From positions 1-32,172 of the forward strand of contig JADHZB010000661.1 in assembly GCA_015657535.1 (NCBI GenBank): a DNA stretch of 32,172 nt, in the 5' to 3' direction. Position 1 is the stretch's first letter. Each line of letters begins with the position of its first letter. Of this stretch, positions 9,342 through 21,289 are shown in pieces. The DNA is from Nephromyces sp. MM_2019. Its lineage: Eukaryota > Apicomplexa > Aconoidasida > Nephromycida. The translations under genes were made by a program, and so were the position numbers. The notes beneath the pieces were generated by a model, which searched no databases, was not told the DNA's origin, and saw only the letters and a list, made by a program, of their open reading frames with translations.

Positions 9342-11674
9342 TCTTCTTGGCTTAAAAAATTAATAATTCGTTTATAAAGAAGTTCACAAATGAATTAATT
9401 TTTTCAATCTTTTAAGAGTTGAGTTTTATGTAAAGTTTAAAGCTATTTATGTTTTATATAGTTAATAATATAGCTTGTTTCAATGGAAAAATAATAAAGA
9501 GAGGATAAGTAAGCTTTTTTTCATTTAAGTATTATGCTGAAGGTGTTTATATAGATAGCTGTATTAATTTAATTGAAGAAAGCTATGACAAACAACTAGA
9601 TATAATAATAATAAAGCTCCAAACAAATTAAAAATTGGCTATATAGGTGGCTCTTAATATCTTCGTATATCTAACCTCAGTTAGAAGCATAGTGGGTAGT
9701 CCTTAGCAAAGATATATAAATGTGTTACACTTTTGAGGACTTTTTAGCTCGAGTTTTATTTTTAAAAATTAATTTTTACCGTTCACGCTTCCCTAGCGAC
9801 TATGTTTTTTACATTTATAGGAGGAATTGTAGGGACAAAAATATCTTTAGCTCAGCGTTGATAAATTGAAAAATACTTGATTGGAGAAGTTGTTGAGCGA
9901 TATATGAAATTGCAACAAATAGCAGATATCCTGTCAAATTTTCGTGATTAAATACACTTACTTAACATGCAATTATTATAGTACGTAAAACCAATGAATG
10001 ACAATTAGTAAATTGCTATAAAGTTGGAGATATTCTATAACATATTTGTTATGAATGAGAATTCACTTTTCATATCTGCTTAAACTGCCAATACTTTTGA
10101 TTGCCTAATTATTAAATATTCCGCAAACAAGCTGAAATTTATCACTTTTAAATAAATTTATCTAAATATACATATATAGATATATTCACTCTAATCTTTG
10201 CAGAAAATTAATCAAATTACTAATTTTAAAATCATAACATTACTACTTTCAAATAAGTTGGGAGGATATATAAATAATTGTACAGTTTAATTTGCATTTT
10301 AAAAAATTTAATTTGATTCAACAACATGTACCTCACCTTCTCCATTTAAAAAAGATACTCTCACAAAATATTCAGACATATTTTTTTTTACTTTTTACCA
10401 CTTTTTTATTACCCAAAATACTAATTAGTTGGTAACAGAGAAAGCTTGAATACAAAATAATTCTGCTGTACTTAGAAATCATCTTCCTATACAATATTAT
10501 CAATTCATCATTCCAAAGGTTATTTTCTAGTCTAGAAGAAATTAGGGAATTTTTATTTTATATACATCTATTACTTGATTTTTTTACAACTCTATTTGAA
10601 GTATAACCCCTTCAAATACCATTGAAGACGTATACTCGCTTTTCAACAAAATATTTATACTTTTTACACTAATCATTTATAATCTCTCTCATTCTTAACA
10701 AACACAGACAAGTATGTGATTAACAATAATCAAATTTTGAACTTTTTGTGTGTTGGTTTGCACATGATGTATAAGTAAAAGGTTTGAAATTTATAAACTG
10801 TCCTATAATATTTAATTATATGAAACGCAGTTTTTAAATAAGACACCTTTAAAAGGATTTATGATGAAACTTTAAAATCTGACAAAACCACACATTGCAT
10901 ATATATTAATAAGAAACTTTTTATAAAACTTTGTACTTTATTTAAGCAATTTAACATCGTCTTTGTTAAATCAAACAATTATTATATGAGCAATTGTATA
11001 TTAAATCGATTTTTTAACATTTCAAAAACATCTTTTAATTTCGTAAATATTCTTCACACCAAAATTTATTTCCATATCTTAGATCTTGCTAATATTCATG
11101 TATAAAATCTTTCATAACCAATATAAAAAAGCATAAATTATACTAGATTTTGTTAAATATTAATAAGTGGCTTTCATCGTTCCGCTTTATATTAAAAGAT
11201 TTTCTTATATAAAGCTATTATGACTTAGCCTATAAATAACATTTCCTTAAACTGTCAGAGCGAACTATTTCATTTTGAAATTTGAATGAATTGAAGAACA
11301 GTTGACAGATAGATAATTTTTGTTTACCATTTTAATATAAAGTTCAGACTATTCAAAATTCTTCTCTCAAATAATTCCGTCAGAAGTAATCAAGGATACC
11401 TCAAATGTTTTTTGATCTGAACTATCCAGACAATTTAATTTTATATAAAAAACTTGAGCAAAACAAAATATAGTTAAAATCATATAAATCATAGCTGGAA
11501 TCTCTTGTTTTATGTTTTTTAAGATAGTAATTTATGTTGTGGATTGTTGAACAATTTTATATTATGTTAATTTAATTCTATACTGATCTGAAGATTTTAA
11601 GAATCTTAATATTTCTTAGTAAGAGGTAACAACTTCAATAATATGTCTACAGTCTTTGTGTTGTGAAATAAGCC
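9342..11674. other. 2.3-kb AT-rich spacer
   Basis: It lies between the start of the Mms2 gene and the end of the SARNP-like gene, both on the minus strand. Its left end must hold the Mms2 promoter and its right end the SARNP 3' region. Codon-like sequence is nearly absent. The only item noted is a 19-codon hydrophobic frame at 9802-9861 (MFFTFIGGIVGTKISLAQR), too short to support as a gene. Confidence 0.55.
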
Positions 11675-12908
11675 TTAGGCCACTTTAAAGCGCTTCTCTC
11701 TCATTTTCAATTTTTCACTGTCGTCAACGGTTCCGAAGCGTTCTGCCCTTTGTTTTAGTTTTTCTTCCTGTGTATGTAAATATGATACTGCAACTAGGAA
11801 TAGCTTACAAAAGATTAAAATTTGTCTCTCACCTCATCAACTACTCCAAATCTCAATAATCTCTTCCGACGCTTTTCTTCTTCTTCTTGGCCATCTAAAC
11901 CCTCCATGTTGCTAATACTCTATATATGTAGGGAGAAAATTCGATGTGAGGTCATTGGGTAAAATGAGTAGGATGTAGTCAAAATAGTATCATGATTAGA
12001 GTAAGATATGAAGATAGATTTGATGTTTTACATAAATATGTTTTTGCATTTACCTGCAAATTTTGACTCTGATTTTTTCCAAATCTCTTTAGTCTACTTT
12101 CTTGTTTTTGCTTTTCAAGTGCTGGAGAAAATAGGTTGAATCTGAACACATAGAATCGAAAATACTCTCGTGTTTTGAGTTTTTATTAGCGAAAATAAAT
12201 TATAATACTAAAATGCTTGAGTTTTCGAATACTTCATTTATGTTTTTACCGCTTTGCCCTTTCAGTTTGTTTGTCCTCCTCTGTGTTAGCTCCTGGTTAT
12301 TTTAATAACGGTAAATAATGGGATAATAGTAATTTTATTGTGTCTGAATGAAAGAATCTACTAAGAAATTAAGATAGATTAGCTAATTATTTACCAAAAC
12401 GCTTTATCCTAGCTTCAATTTTGGAAAGATCGTCTTCCTTTTTTAGGCTGTCACTGTGTGATGCACCGGTTGCGTTAGAATTGTGATCTCTCACAGTGTT
12501 ATAGGTGCTATCTAGAAAAAAAAATTGAGAAACACTTGTCAATTCCTCGGTTATCAATTAAAGATATAGGTATATACCTAATTATAACAAGTAATTAATC
12601 AAGTTTCAGAGTATAGATATAGATGTAAAGTTACCTGTGGTTTGTGTATATGGCTTTTCGGCTTCTTCGTGACCGTTGATTTGGTCTGAAGACATAGTGT
12701 TAACATCTGGAGTGATGTTAGCCTCAGCTTTGCTGTCGGGAGCTTTTTGGTCAGTTTCTTGTGTCATCGTTGTGCTGGATTTCTTGTTTTCGTAATCATT
12801 TGTTAGTCTCTGGACAAGGTCAACTTTTTTACCAGTTACAGGTAAACCTTTTGCATTCAATAAAACTTTCAATTCTTGTATTTTAAGAGAATTATAATCC
12901 TCTTCCAT
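11675..12908 (-). CDS. SARNP: SAP-domain mRNA export protein, SARNP/CIP29/Tho1 type, 6 exons
   Basis: Exons 12908-12635, 12511-12395, 12292-12250, 12141-12054, 11919-11833 and 11767-11675 join in phase to 233 residues (human SARNP is about 210). A SAP domain at about residues 5-39 (LKIQELKVLLNAKGLPVTGK, then DLVQRL) should bind nucleic acid. A polar, Ser/Thr/Glu-rich linker follows. The C-terminal half carries six R-x-x-R-F motifs: 126-131, 142-147, 161-166, 194-199, 210-215 and 226-231, four of them ending in Gly. In SARNP/Tho1 these repeats bind the DEAD-box helicase UAP56/Sub2 in TREX-linked mRNA export. Some upstream codons (from 12959) are open in frame, but I chose the ATG at 12908 because it directly precedes the SAP domain. 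Confidence 0.93.
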
Positions 12909-14183
12909 TATCTTTGATAATATTAAACAAATAGAGTGTTGAAAAATAAAAGTAAACAAGCTTACTTATTTCTAGGCTAAAACATCAAAAATAAATAAAT
13001 AAGAAAGTTTGGTAAGTTGTGTAATTGTTAGCAAATTATGTAGCTTTGTACCTTAATCAATTTTACAAGAGGTTTTAAAAGCCAAATTCCAGCATAAATA
13101 ATGTATTAAATTCAATTCGTAGGTCTAGTTATAAGCTACTGTCTAATGTTTTAAGTAGTAATTGTGGAGTAGTTGTTGCATTATAAGTTTGATTGCTCGA
13201 GTTTAATTAAGTACTAGAGGAACTTTTACTTAAATTTAAGTTTTATTACTCAGTTTTGAAGATTTTGTAGAGCAACTTAAAATGTGTAATTGTGGTAGTA
13301 GATGGAATTCAATACTTCGATAAAAATTATTTTTATTATTTCGCAAATAATACTTTTTAATTATTCTATTGGGATTAATGCATCATAATTTTAGGCCTAT
13401 GTAGCTTTATGTAGCCAATTTTTAAGATGCTGCAAGCAACAAACACCTACGTTTTTCTGTGTAGGTGTGTCACAAATTGTGTTATCTAGAGCATGAAATT
13501 ATGTCTAATAGTAAGTGTTTCTAGAGGAAGTTGTGCTTATTGTTATTTGTAATTAGAGCATAATTTTTCAGATTAATAGTGTGATGAAATTCGGTTTTTA
13601 AATTGAAAAACTTCAGTGATAATGCAACAAAATATTTTCCAAGTTTATTAAGCCTCAGGCAACTTGTTTTGCCTGTTTATATGATGTAGTATTTCTAATT
13701 GATTTCTGAACCTTTTAATTGATTTGTGTCATTCACAAACAAAAGTAAATTTACAAACAATCTATCACCTTGAACGAATATATAAATAAAAAAAATCACT
13801 TAAAACAAGTGGCTATTCAGGTTTTGGAAATTAGTTTTCAATGGCCTTTAAAAAATCTTTCAAGAGCATTTATTCATTCTACTTAGTGTGTCTTATTAGA
13901 TGATACAATAATTTAAATGAATATATTAATAACTTCTAACAGGAAATAGTAACATAACTCAAACACAGAATAAGAACTAGTAAAACCCTTAAAATTCTAC
14001 ACCGGAATCAAGCAGTTAAATGAGATACCTATCTCCAAACATTCCCCGTTCCAAACTCTCTAAGATTCTATCTAAAACAAGATAAATAAATCAAAGAATA
14101 CATTATCACATATCCTTTTTCTTCTATTTTGTCCTAAACCAACACTTTCACCATTCTCAACATACTTAAACATTAGTTTTATA
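12909..14183. promoter_or_regulatory. Shared upstream region of the divergent SARNP-like and ACBP genes
   Basis: The two flanking genes point away from each other, so this 1.3-kb AT-rich stretch must hold both promoters. I could not identify a specific element. There is no exon-like sequence. Confidence 0.5.
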
Positions 14184-14763
14184 ATGAGTCACCAAAATTT
14201 TGATAAAGCAGTTGAATATGTCAACAGCATGGATCCGAAGTCAAGCGATCGACAAATGTCTGATCAAGACAAGCTGACGTTTTACAAATATTTCAAGCAA
14301 GTAAGAAGATTTATCGAAAGTGTCGATTTTATCAAACTTCCTTGCTTGTATTTTATGAAACTTTTTACTTTATTATTTTGATCTTGCGCTTAAAGAGATT
14401 TTAAAACTTCTCACTACATTATGATTATATTAGTTTAAGCAGAGCTTACAACTGCTTATTATTCTGTGAATTTATAATATATCACTTATTTATCTTTTAA
14501 GAAATATACGATTCTAATATATTTATAATGTGTTCTTTCGGCATTAGTGGCTAAAAATCAAAATATGACCCTGCAATAAAAATAAATTTTTTTCCTACTA
14601 GGCCACTGTTGGTGATTGCAATACATCTTTATCATTTACGGCATCTTTAACTGCAAGGGCTAAACATAATGCTTGGAATAGCATAAAGGGGACCTCCCAG
14701 GAAGAAGCTAAGAGTCAATATGTCTCATTTCTCAACTCATTACAACCAAACTGGAACAATTAA
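14184..14763 (+). CDS. ACBP: Acyl-CoA-binding protein, 2 exons
   Basis: Exons 14184-14300 and 14602-14763 join in phase to 92 residues, the usual size of a free-standing ACBP. The diagnostic segment YKYFKQATVGDCN is rebuilt exactly across the intron (Q39/A40), and ARAKHNAWNSIKGTS with the following EEAKSQYVSFL matches the rest of the fold. Y34, K38 and K54 line up with residues that contact the CoA head group in bovine ACBP; position 37 is Phe where bovine has Tyr31. The protein buffers and shuttles long-chain acyl-CoA in the cytosol. No targeting signal is visible. An ACBP is common in organisms that scavenge host fatty acids. Confidence 0.97.
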
Positions 14764-15687
14764 GCAACCCAAACAAAAGTAACTTCAGAAATTTTTTGTA
14801 ATCCAGTAAGCTGTTTTTAGTCAAACAATCTTATTTTGAACTTATAATCTCAACATGATTTTTTGCTCCTTAATTGAATCCTGTTTCACTTTTAAAATTA
14901 TTCATGTACATGCATCCTTCTAATTGACTATTTCAAAACTTAATTTAACACTAAATTTTTACATCAAAAAAATTATATCAAATTATTTTGGATTTATCTT
15001 TCTCCATTTGTAGAAAATTATACTTAATCCATCTATAATGATAATTAATACTTTATTATAATTCATTCTACAAGTTATTCTAAGTTTTCACTATCTACAC
15101 TCTTCAATAATATTATATAGCACTGACAATGATTGTAAAAATTCTATTGCTGGTTAACAAGAGTTAAATGAAACTTGTAATATTACATTAATTTAATTAA
15201 GCATTAAAATTTTTTTTTAAAATTATAAGCTCTCATTTTTATTGAATACGAGCTTAAAGTACTAAGACCAACCTAACAAGAGTCTATTCACTAACACCAG
15301 TCAGTTGTAATCCCCTCTCCTCTAATATAGGTTTTAGCGTTTAGTTGGGTAAGATTTTAGCTCCTGTTATGAGGTATAATACTCCTGATAGGCTAATTAC
15401 GTGATCCAGAAACTAGTTACCAGTTTTATACAATTTGGTAGACTACATTTGAAAGCACAGTTTTATAACAGCTCAAGTGTACAAAGTGACTAGAGCAAGT
15501 GGGTTTAAATTTCCACAAGCATAGGTCTGCTTGTCTGTTTTTCAACTCTTGATTATTATAAAATTAATCCTACTTCACTTAATAGAATAACTCAATTTTA
15601 TTCAATATTGTTTAGTCTTACTATCATCGAATAAAATAATATAATATACCGATACAATTATGATTTTAAGCAAGCAAAAGCACAAAT
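14764..15687. other. AT-rich spacer between ACBP and the Rieske gene
   Basis: No exon, RNA gene or repeat was seen. Both neighbours are on the plus strand, so it should contain the ACBP 3' region and the Rieske-gene promoter. Confidence 0.5.
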
Positions 15688-16603
15688 ATGATGTCAGCCA
15701 CTGATTCACTTCACTTTGAAAATTGGCACCCTACGTTTAATGTAAATCAGGTACAGAATTGATTCGATATCTTTAGAGTTTACCCAAAAGTGTATTATAA
15801 GCTTTTTGAATTTTTTTTTTCTTTATAATACTATCAAACTCAAAGCTTAGGAGGAGACCTAGAAGATGTTCTGTTGAGGGTCGATCAAGTTAGTGAAATT
15901 CAAATTGTAACAATAAATTAGTTGAGTATAACTTTAAGACGGTATTTAATTCTTTGTATAATTCATATATTCTAAACCCATATAAAAACAGTTGTAATAT
16001 GGCTTTACAAAAATGTTGCATATGCAATGGATGCAAATTGTTATCACGCTGGTGGCCCCCTAGAAGGCTACTTAGGAGACCTTGAAGAAATATGTGGACA
16101 AGTCGTTTTAGGACTAGATAAATTTTTATATTTAAATAATTAAAAGACATTGTATATATATATATATATTATAACATCAGATTGAATAAATACGATTTCC
16201 GTAATATTTAGGTATGTACTCGATGCCCTATACATAAATACATCATTTCCATACAAACTGGAGAGAGCTTCTACCAAGTGAGTTGGTCTGAGAATATTTA
16301 GTTTTAAAATTGTTAATCAATTTTAATATTTATGTTATTGCTCAATAAAATTTTAAAGCCGGTCCATTTTGAAAGGGATTCAAGGGGGAAATTAATTCCT
16401 TTGATTTCACAAGATTACATCAGCAAAGGCAAAAAACAGAGAACACATATGACTCTTATTTATGGTGAGTTCAAGCTTTTATAAAATTTTCTTCATTTAC
16501 AATTTTACTATTTGCTGAATTATTCGCAGATAAAGTAATTTGGGTAAAATTAGATTTGACTGGTCCTCTTATTGAATCTGATCACTACTCGTTTATATTA
16601 TAA
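15688..16603 (+). CDS. RFESD: Rieske [2Fe-2S] protein of the RFESD type, 6 exons
   Basis: Exons 15688-15750, 15846-15888, 15992-16101, 16212-16277, 16359-16464 and 16530-16603 join in phase to 153 residues (human RFESD is 157). The cluster ligands are complete: C52-Y-H54 in CYHAGGPLEG and C77-P-I-H80 in CPIHKY. Human RFESD has CYHSGGPL and CPWHKY. The family segment AMD just before the first motif, the TGE..YQ after the second, and SKGKKQRTH near the C-terminus also align. The small soluble Rieske domain has no membrane anchor or targeting signal that I can see. RFESD proteins bind a [2Fe-2S] cluster; their redox partner is not known to me. Exon 2 (43 nt) is the least certain, chosen because it is the only choice that keeps phase on both sides. 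Confidence 0.87.
16149..16170. repeat. TA microsatellite in an intron of the Rieske gene
   Basis: A run of about ten TA units lies in the fourth exon's upstream intron (16102-16211). It is the longest simple repeat in this gene. Confidence 0.8.
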
Positions 16604-17236
16604 GACATTTCAAATTTGTGATATATGCATTACCGAAACTACTAATTATAATTACTCAAACCAATTATCAGATTGCTCCTAATACTTAAATTATAATATT
16701 ATAACATGAACTTCCATTCTAGCTATATCTGTTGATAAATATTTTAGATTAAGGAGTATTAGCTAGCAAGAACTATTTAATTACAAACGTATTGGTCAAC
16801 CAATTATTTCCTTTAAAAATTGGGAAACATAACTAAGCTATCTAGCTAGTATATAATCACTTTCTTTTAGAGTTTTGTATTAATAATTTATTTTTAATTC
16901 GGCAATCCAGATAGTTGCTAACACCCTACTAGGATATTTTTCGAGCATTGTGATCCTATTCAATTTTTAATTATGCCTTTTTTCATTGAGCAATGTGAAT
17001 TAATCTTAGTTTCTACCCCACTATTTGATAAACACGTTTGTTCCTAAAAATTAGATTATAGGAATTTAAACAAAATTTTTATTGTTGAGTTTGACTCCTA
17101 GTAAATTTTAGGAATAAAGAGTTTTATAATCAAGATTTTCTCTTTTTTAATATGTCTCCGAGTAGTTTAATTTCTAAACATTGAGACTAAGACTGAAAAA
17201 GACCCAAATATATTTTTATTTAATCTAGTTCCTGAA
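16604..17236. other. AT-rich spacer upstream of the SNF transporter
   Basis: No exon or RNA gene was recognised. It separates two plus-strand genes and must hold the transporter's promoter. Confidence 0.5.
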
Positions 17237-20200
17237 ATGATTAAAAGGAAAAGTTCTATATTTGCTAAAGAAGCCCATCTAAAGCGATTAAGTAAACGTA
17301 AATCCATTTACAAATCTTATTCAGTTGATAGTAGGACTAGTTTGAAAAGCAATGAATCCCAAGAGCCTTTTGAAGTTGCAGACCAAGAGTCAAACGAAGG
17401 TCAACCAGCGGTTGTAACTGGAGATACAATTCGACTTTTAGCTCACCCTGAAAGTATGGAATTTGCTGAAACTCCCCGTTATCAAGAAATCTGTAACAAC
17501 ATTTGGAATTATCAGTTGTATTCTCGTGAATTACAAAAGGAAGAGATAATGAACGTTTCCGAGGTGAAGCTGAAAAAAAGGTCTGCCTACCAACCTGAAA
17601 GAATTGCTAGTCCAGCATCGAGGATCAAAAATTTTGAGGAAATTTTGTCGTCCACTACAAGCACGACTCCTATAAAAGGACAGCCTAAAGGGGCATTAAT
17701 ATCATCAGTCAATCGCAAAAGCAAAAAGTCTATAAGAGGGAGTTTACAAAACGTTAAACCTAAGTATGCTGAGCACGAACATAGTTTTATATCTAGTTTA
17801 ATTGACAAAGGATATACTTCTGAAAAAATTACAATTCTTTCGGACATTTTTGATCAGCCAGCAGCTCTAGAAACACTTGATCCCAAATATCTACCTTGGT
17901 TAGAAAAGCAACATAGGAGAGGTTATTGGTTCGAGAGATACTCTCTAGTTTTACTGGCATTAACTGCAGCTATAGGTCAAGGACACTTAGAAGCCCTTTG
18001 GTTTCTAATGGCTGATTGGCATGGGCTAGTGTTTTTTGTACCTTATTTCTTATTTTATGCCTTTGTTTGCTTACCTTTGCTGATTTTCGAACTTGGAGCT
18101 GGGCAACTTACTAGATGTAGTCCACCAAATATGATGGGATTTATGTATAGATCAGCAAGAGGGATGGGTATTGCAATGGTTATTACCACTATTGCAAGCG
18201 TTTGTATAGTACAATCCCGTTAGTAAGCTTAAGATAATATAATAATTATGATTCAGATTCTAGGCTTAATTCATTATTTAAATTGCTTATTATTTCTCAT
18301 TTTAACAAGGTTACGCGGCAGAGTTATTTGTTTATTTGGCATTTTCATTTGAGAAACCACAGCCATGGAAATTAACACAATCAGAGCATGAGATATGTGA
18401 ACAAATAGGAAGTGATGAAAGACTTTGTACTGATGTTACTGCTGCTTGTATATTTTCTGTACAGCAGCGTTTGTGTAAAGGAGATGAAGCAGGGAAAGTG
18501 TGTTTGAATGAAATTTATAAGTTTAGCTAAGTACCTTTGTTATTTATAATATCCTTATTTAAAAATCAAGCGTTTATGTAAATTAGGTTATGAAGATTCA
18601 TTATAAGCAAGTAACTTAAACTCAACTTTATAAATATATACTAATCCTTAGGCGAGTTATTTTTTTCAAAAGTCTTTCTATCCTTACGTGTTTATATCGG
18701 AGTCGAATCTAAACTCCATAGACTGGAGAATTTCTATAGCTATCACATTAGCATGGATTATTGTTATAGGGTTTCTTGTTGTTGGTCTTTCGAGCTTTTC
18801 ATTTGGTGAAAACTTTACTTAATTAAAATTTTCAGATATTTATGTTAGTAAATCTATATCAATTTTATTGAGTAGCATCTGCGGCTATCTTAGCGATGGT
18901 TGGGATTATTTATGGAGTCGAAATATTAGTGGGATTCAATTTAGAAGGAGCTTCAGAAGCATCTCAGAACATAATCAGTGAGTTAATTATATTATCAGAA
19001 TTATTTACCACAATTTCAATCTTTAAAACAACTAACAAAGCTGAATCTGAGTTTATGGACAAAGGAAAATACTTTTTCTGATAGTTTTTTGTTTGAAATT
19101 CGTTTTGTAAAAACTATTAAACTACGAACAAATTAATATTCTATAATAACTGAAGCTTAAGATCTGAGTAGGATTGATAATCAAAAGTCTTGCTTACAAA
19201 TCTTAGGAAGTTGGCAGTGGAAATATCTTTATCAGTACTCCCTAATATGGACACAAAGTGCTGCTGCAGCACTATCAGAATTATCTGTTGGCATTGGCAT
19301 TTACTCCACTCTAGCTTCACATTCAAGGTATATATTATATAGGAAATTTTTTATATAATAAAAATACTTTAAGATCCATTTAACATTATTCAATTGCTAT
19401 AACAACACAATTAATTTTTTAGAATCGGCAGTAACATTGTTTATGATGCTTATGCTATCATCTCTGGGGACACAATATCTTCAATAATGACATTTTTCTC
19501 ATCAAGTAGTTAAAATTAGTACCAAATTTGATTATTTGTTATAGAGAAGTCTTTTTTCAGTTGGTATTGTTGGCTATGTTGCAAACAAGACATTTAATAG
19601 GTTTGAAGATATAGTTTCAATGACCTTCAAGAATTACTCTTTTGTAATTTACCCTGTTGGATTTCAGTCTAGTGGAACAGTCGAAGTAATTGACATATAT
19701 ATATACATACAAAGCCAGAAATAATCTAAAACTTTTAATTTGCTCGAGTTACTAGTATTTAAAACTTTCACAGTCATATCAATATAAATTTTTTCATACC
19801 TTTATTCGGTAAAATATTAAAATTTCTTAACAGAATACGTTGTATATATTGTATTATGGTGGATCGGGAATACTAGTCTGTGCAACTATTGCAATAGGTC
19901 AACAGGTCATTGTGAACAGCATTTCTGAGCTTGGACCGTTTAAACATTTCAAAAGGCATCAACTTATAATACCTATAGCATTAGCCTTTTTTCTATTGTC
20001 ATTTTCGGTTGCTACAAGAAATGGGCACCTGGTAAAAATTCAACTATATTAAAATAATTCTTAAAATAATTCTAGTTACATTCTGTTAAAGCTTGGAAAC
20101 AAAAATTTTAAATTCTCAGGCAATTCAGTTTCTCGAATTTTACCTTGGAGATTTAGCAAGAATTACTCTTGCAATCTTGATGTCGATGACTATAGGTTGG

Positions 20201-21289
20201 CTTTTTGGGTTGTCTGAGCAAGCTAAGCATGTAGGGCCTGAGAGTAAGTATAATTAAGCATTGAATTTCCTGAAGTTATATCAGAAATAATCACAATAGC
20301 CATGAAACAATGGATAGATTTTATAATAATACTCCTTTAACTACAAAGGTGCCATGCTTTTTGGCTTTTTAACCTGGTCTATAATTATAATTGGATCCTC
20401 GGTGATTGTATTTTACCCATATAACATTTCGTTCCTAATCCCTCTGTTGGTGGAAATAACATTTTTAGCTTCGAGCTTTGTGTTTGTGCTGTTTCTTCCA
20501 AGTGGTATAAGAAAGCTACTAAGAAATTTATTACACAAAATTAACTCAAACTTAAATGTTGAAGCTAAAGAAATAAGTATAAAAGTAATAGTTTTGAGAA
20601 CAATCATAACAATATATATTTATTTTATTTTGCTTTCCAATGGTACTTATATAAGTTCCTTATGAGCTTACTATAATTACTAATTATTTAAATAATTGTG
20701 TTATGAAGGATCGGGCATGGTGGTTATTTCTTGGCAATGTTCATATTTTACAAAAGGAACTGAGGAGAACCCTTTGTGGAAATGTAAATTGGATTGGGCA
20801 AATTACTACTATTTGGTCCTTCAGTATCAAATGGGTTATTCCCTTAGTATTAATGCCTGCTATATTAGAGTTGATCAATTCTCAGATAAAAGACCGACTG
20901 GAAAACCAAGTCTTTTTCTCACAGTTACCCTTACCCTGGATAATTTTTGTCTACTCTATTGTTTTTATAATTTTGGTGATTGTAATTACACCATTTTTTA
21001 CGAACAAGGTAATTTTGATAGCATAAAGCAGAGTATAGTCTGAAATGATGACAGTTTTCCACAATTTTAAATTAAAGTGATAAATACACTTGTTCAAAAC
21101 CTTTGATATCACTTCATAAGATATATATTACATGCCTGGCATTAGATTGTAACACTTAAAGAGCATTTTGTTAAAGAAGGATTGGTACGACTACCAAATA
21201 AGCAAGTCTTTGACATACCTCCGAAAGAAAGCAGCTGGAAAACTTACTTTGATGAGTTTTTCTTTAGCTCAACCAGAGTTATAATCTAA
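17237..21289 (+). CDS. SNF/SLC6-family transporter with long N-terminal extension, 12 exons
   Basis: Exons 17237-18203, 18310-18497, 18652-18805, 18876-18977, 19207-19327, 19423-19505, 19561-19685, 19834-20031, 20120-20243, 20349-20584, 20709-21008 and 21146-21289 join in phase to 913 residues. About 230 polar, Lys/Ser-rich residues precede TM1 and should face the cytosol. TM1-TM3 follow the SLC6 pattern (FERYSLVLLALTAAIGQG, IFELGAGQLTR, GMGIAMV). TM4-5 (LAWIIVIGF to NLEGA) has the same length as in animal SLC6 proteins. TM6 (WTQSAAAALSELSVGIG) and TM8 (ATIAIGQQVIVNS) also align. Family members carry amino acids or amines with Na+. Here several usual sodium ligands are changed: GNVWRFPY is GHLEALWF, the TM6 Asp of WxDA is Gln, and the TM8 DS motif is GQ. 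Substrate and coupling ion are therefore open. The large loop after TM3 contains several Cys. Confidence 0.92.

Noticed and set aside
9802..9861. 19-codon hydrophobic frame resembling a tiny membrane protein
   Set aside because: Too short, with no splice partners or recognised family; chance is likely in 2.3 kb of spacer.
15851..15888. Alternative reading of Rieske exon 2 as GGDLEDVLLRVDQ
   Set aside because: Attractive as protein, but neither the upstream nor the downstream exon joins to it in phase; the frame used in the model fits both sides.
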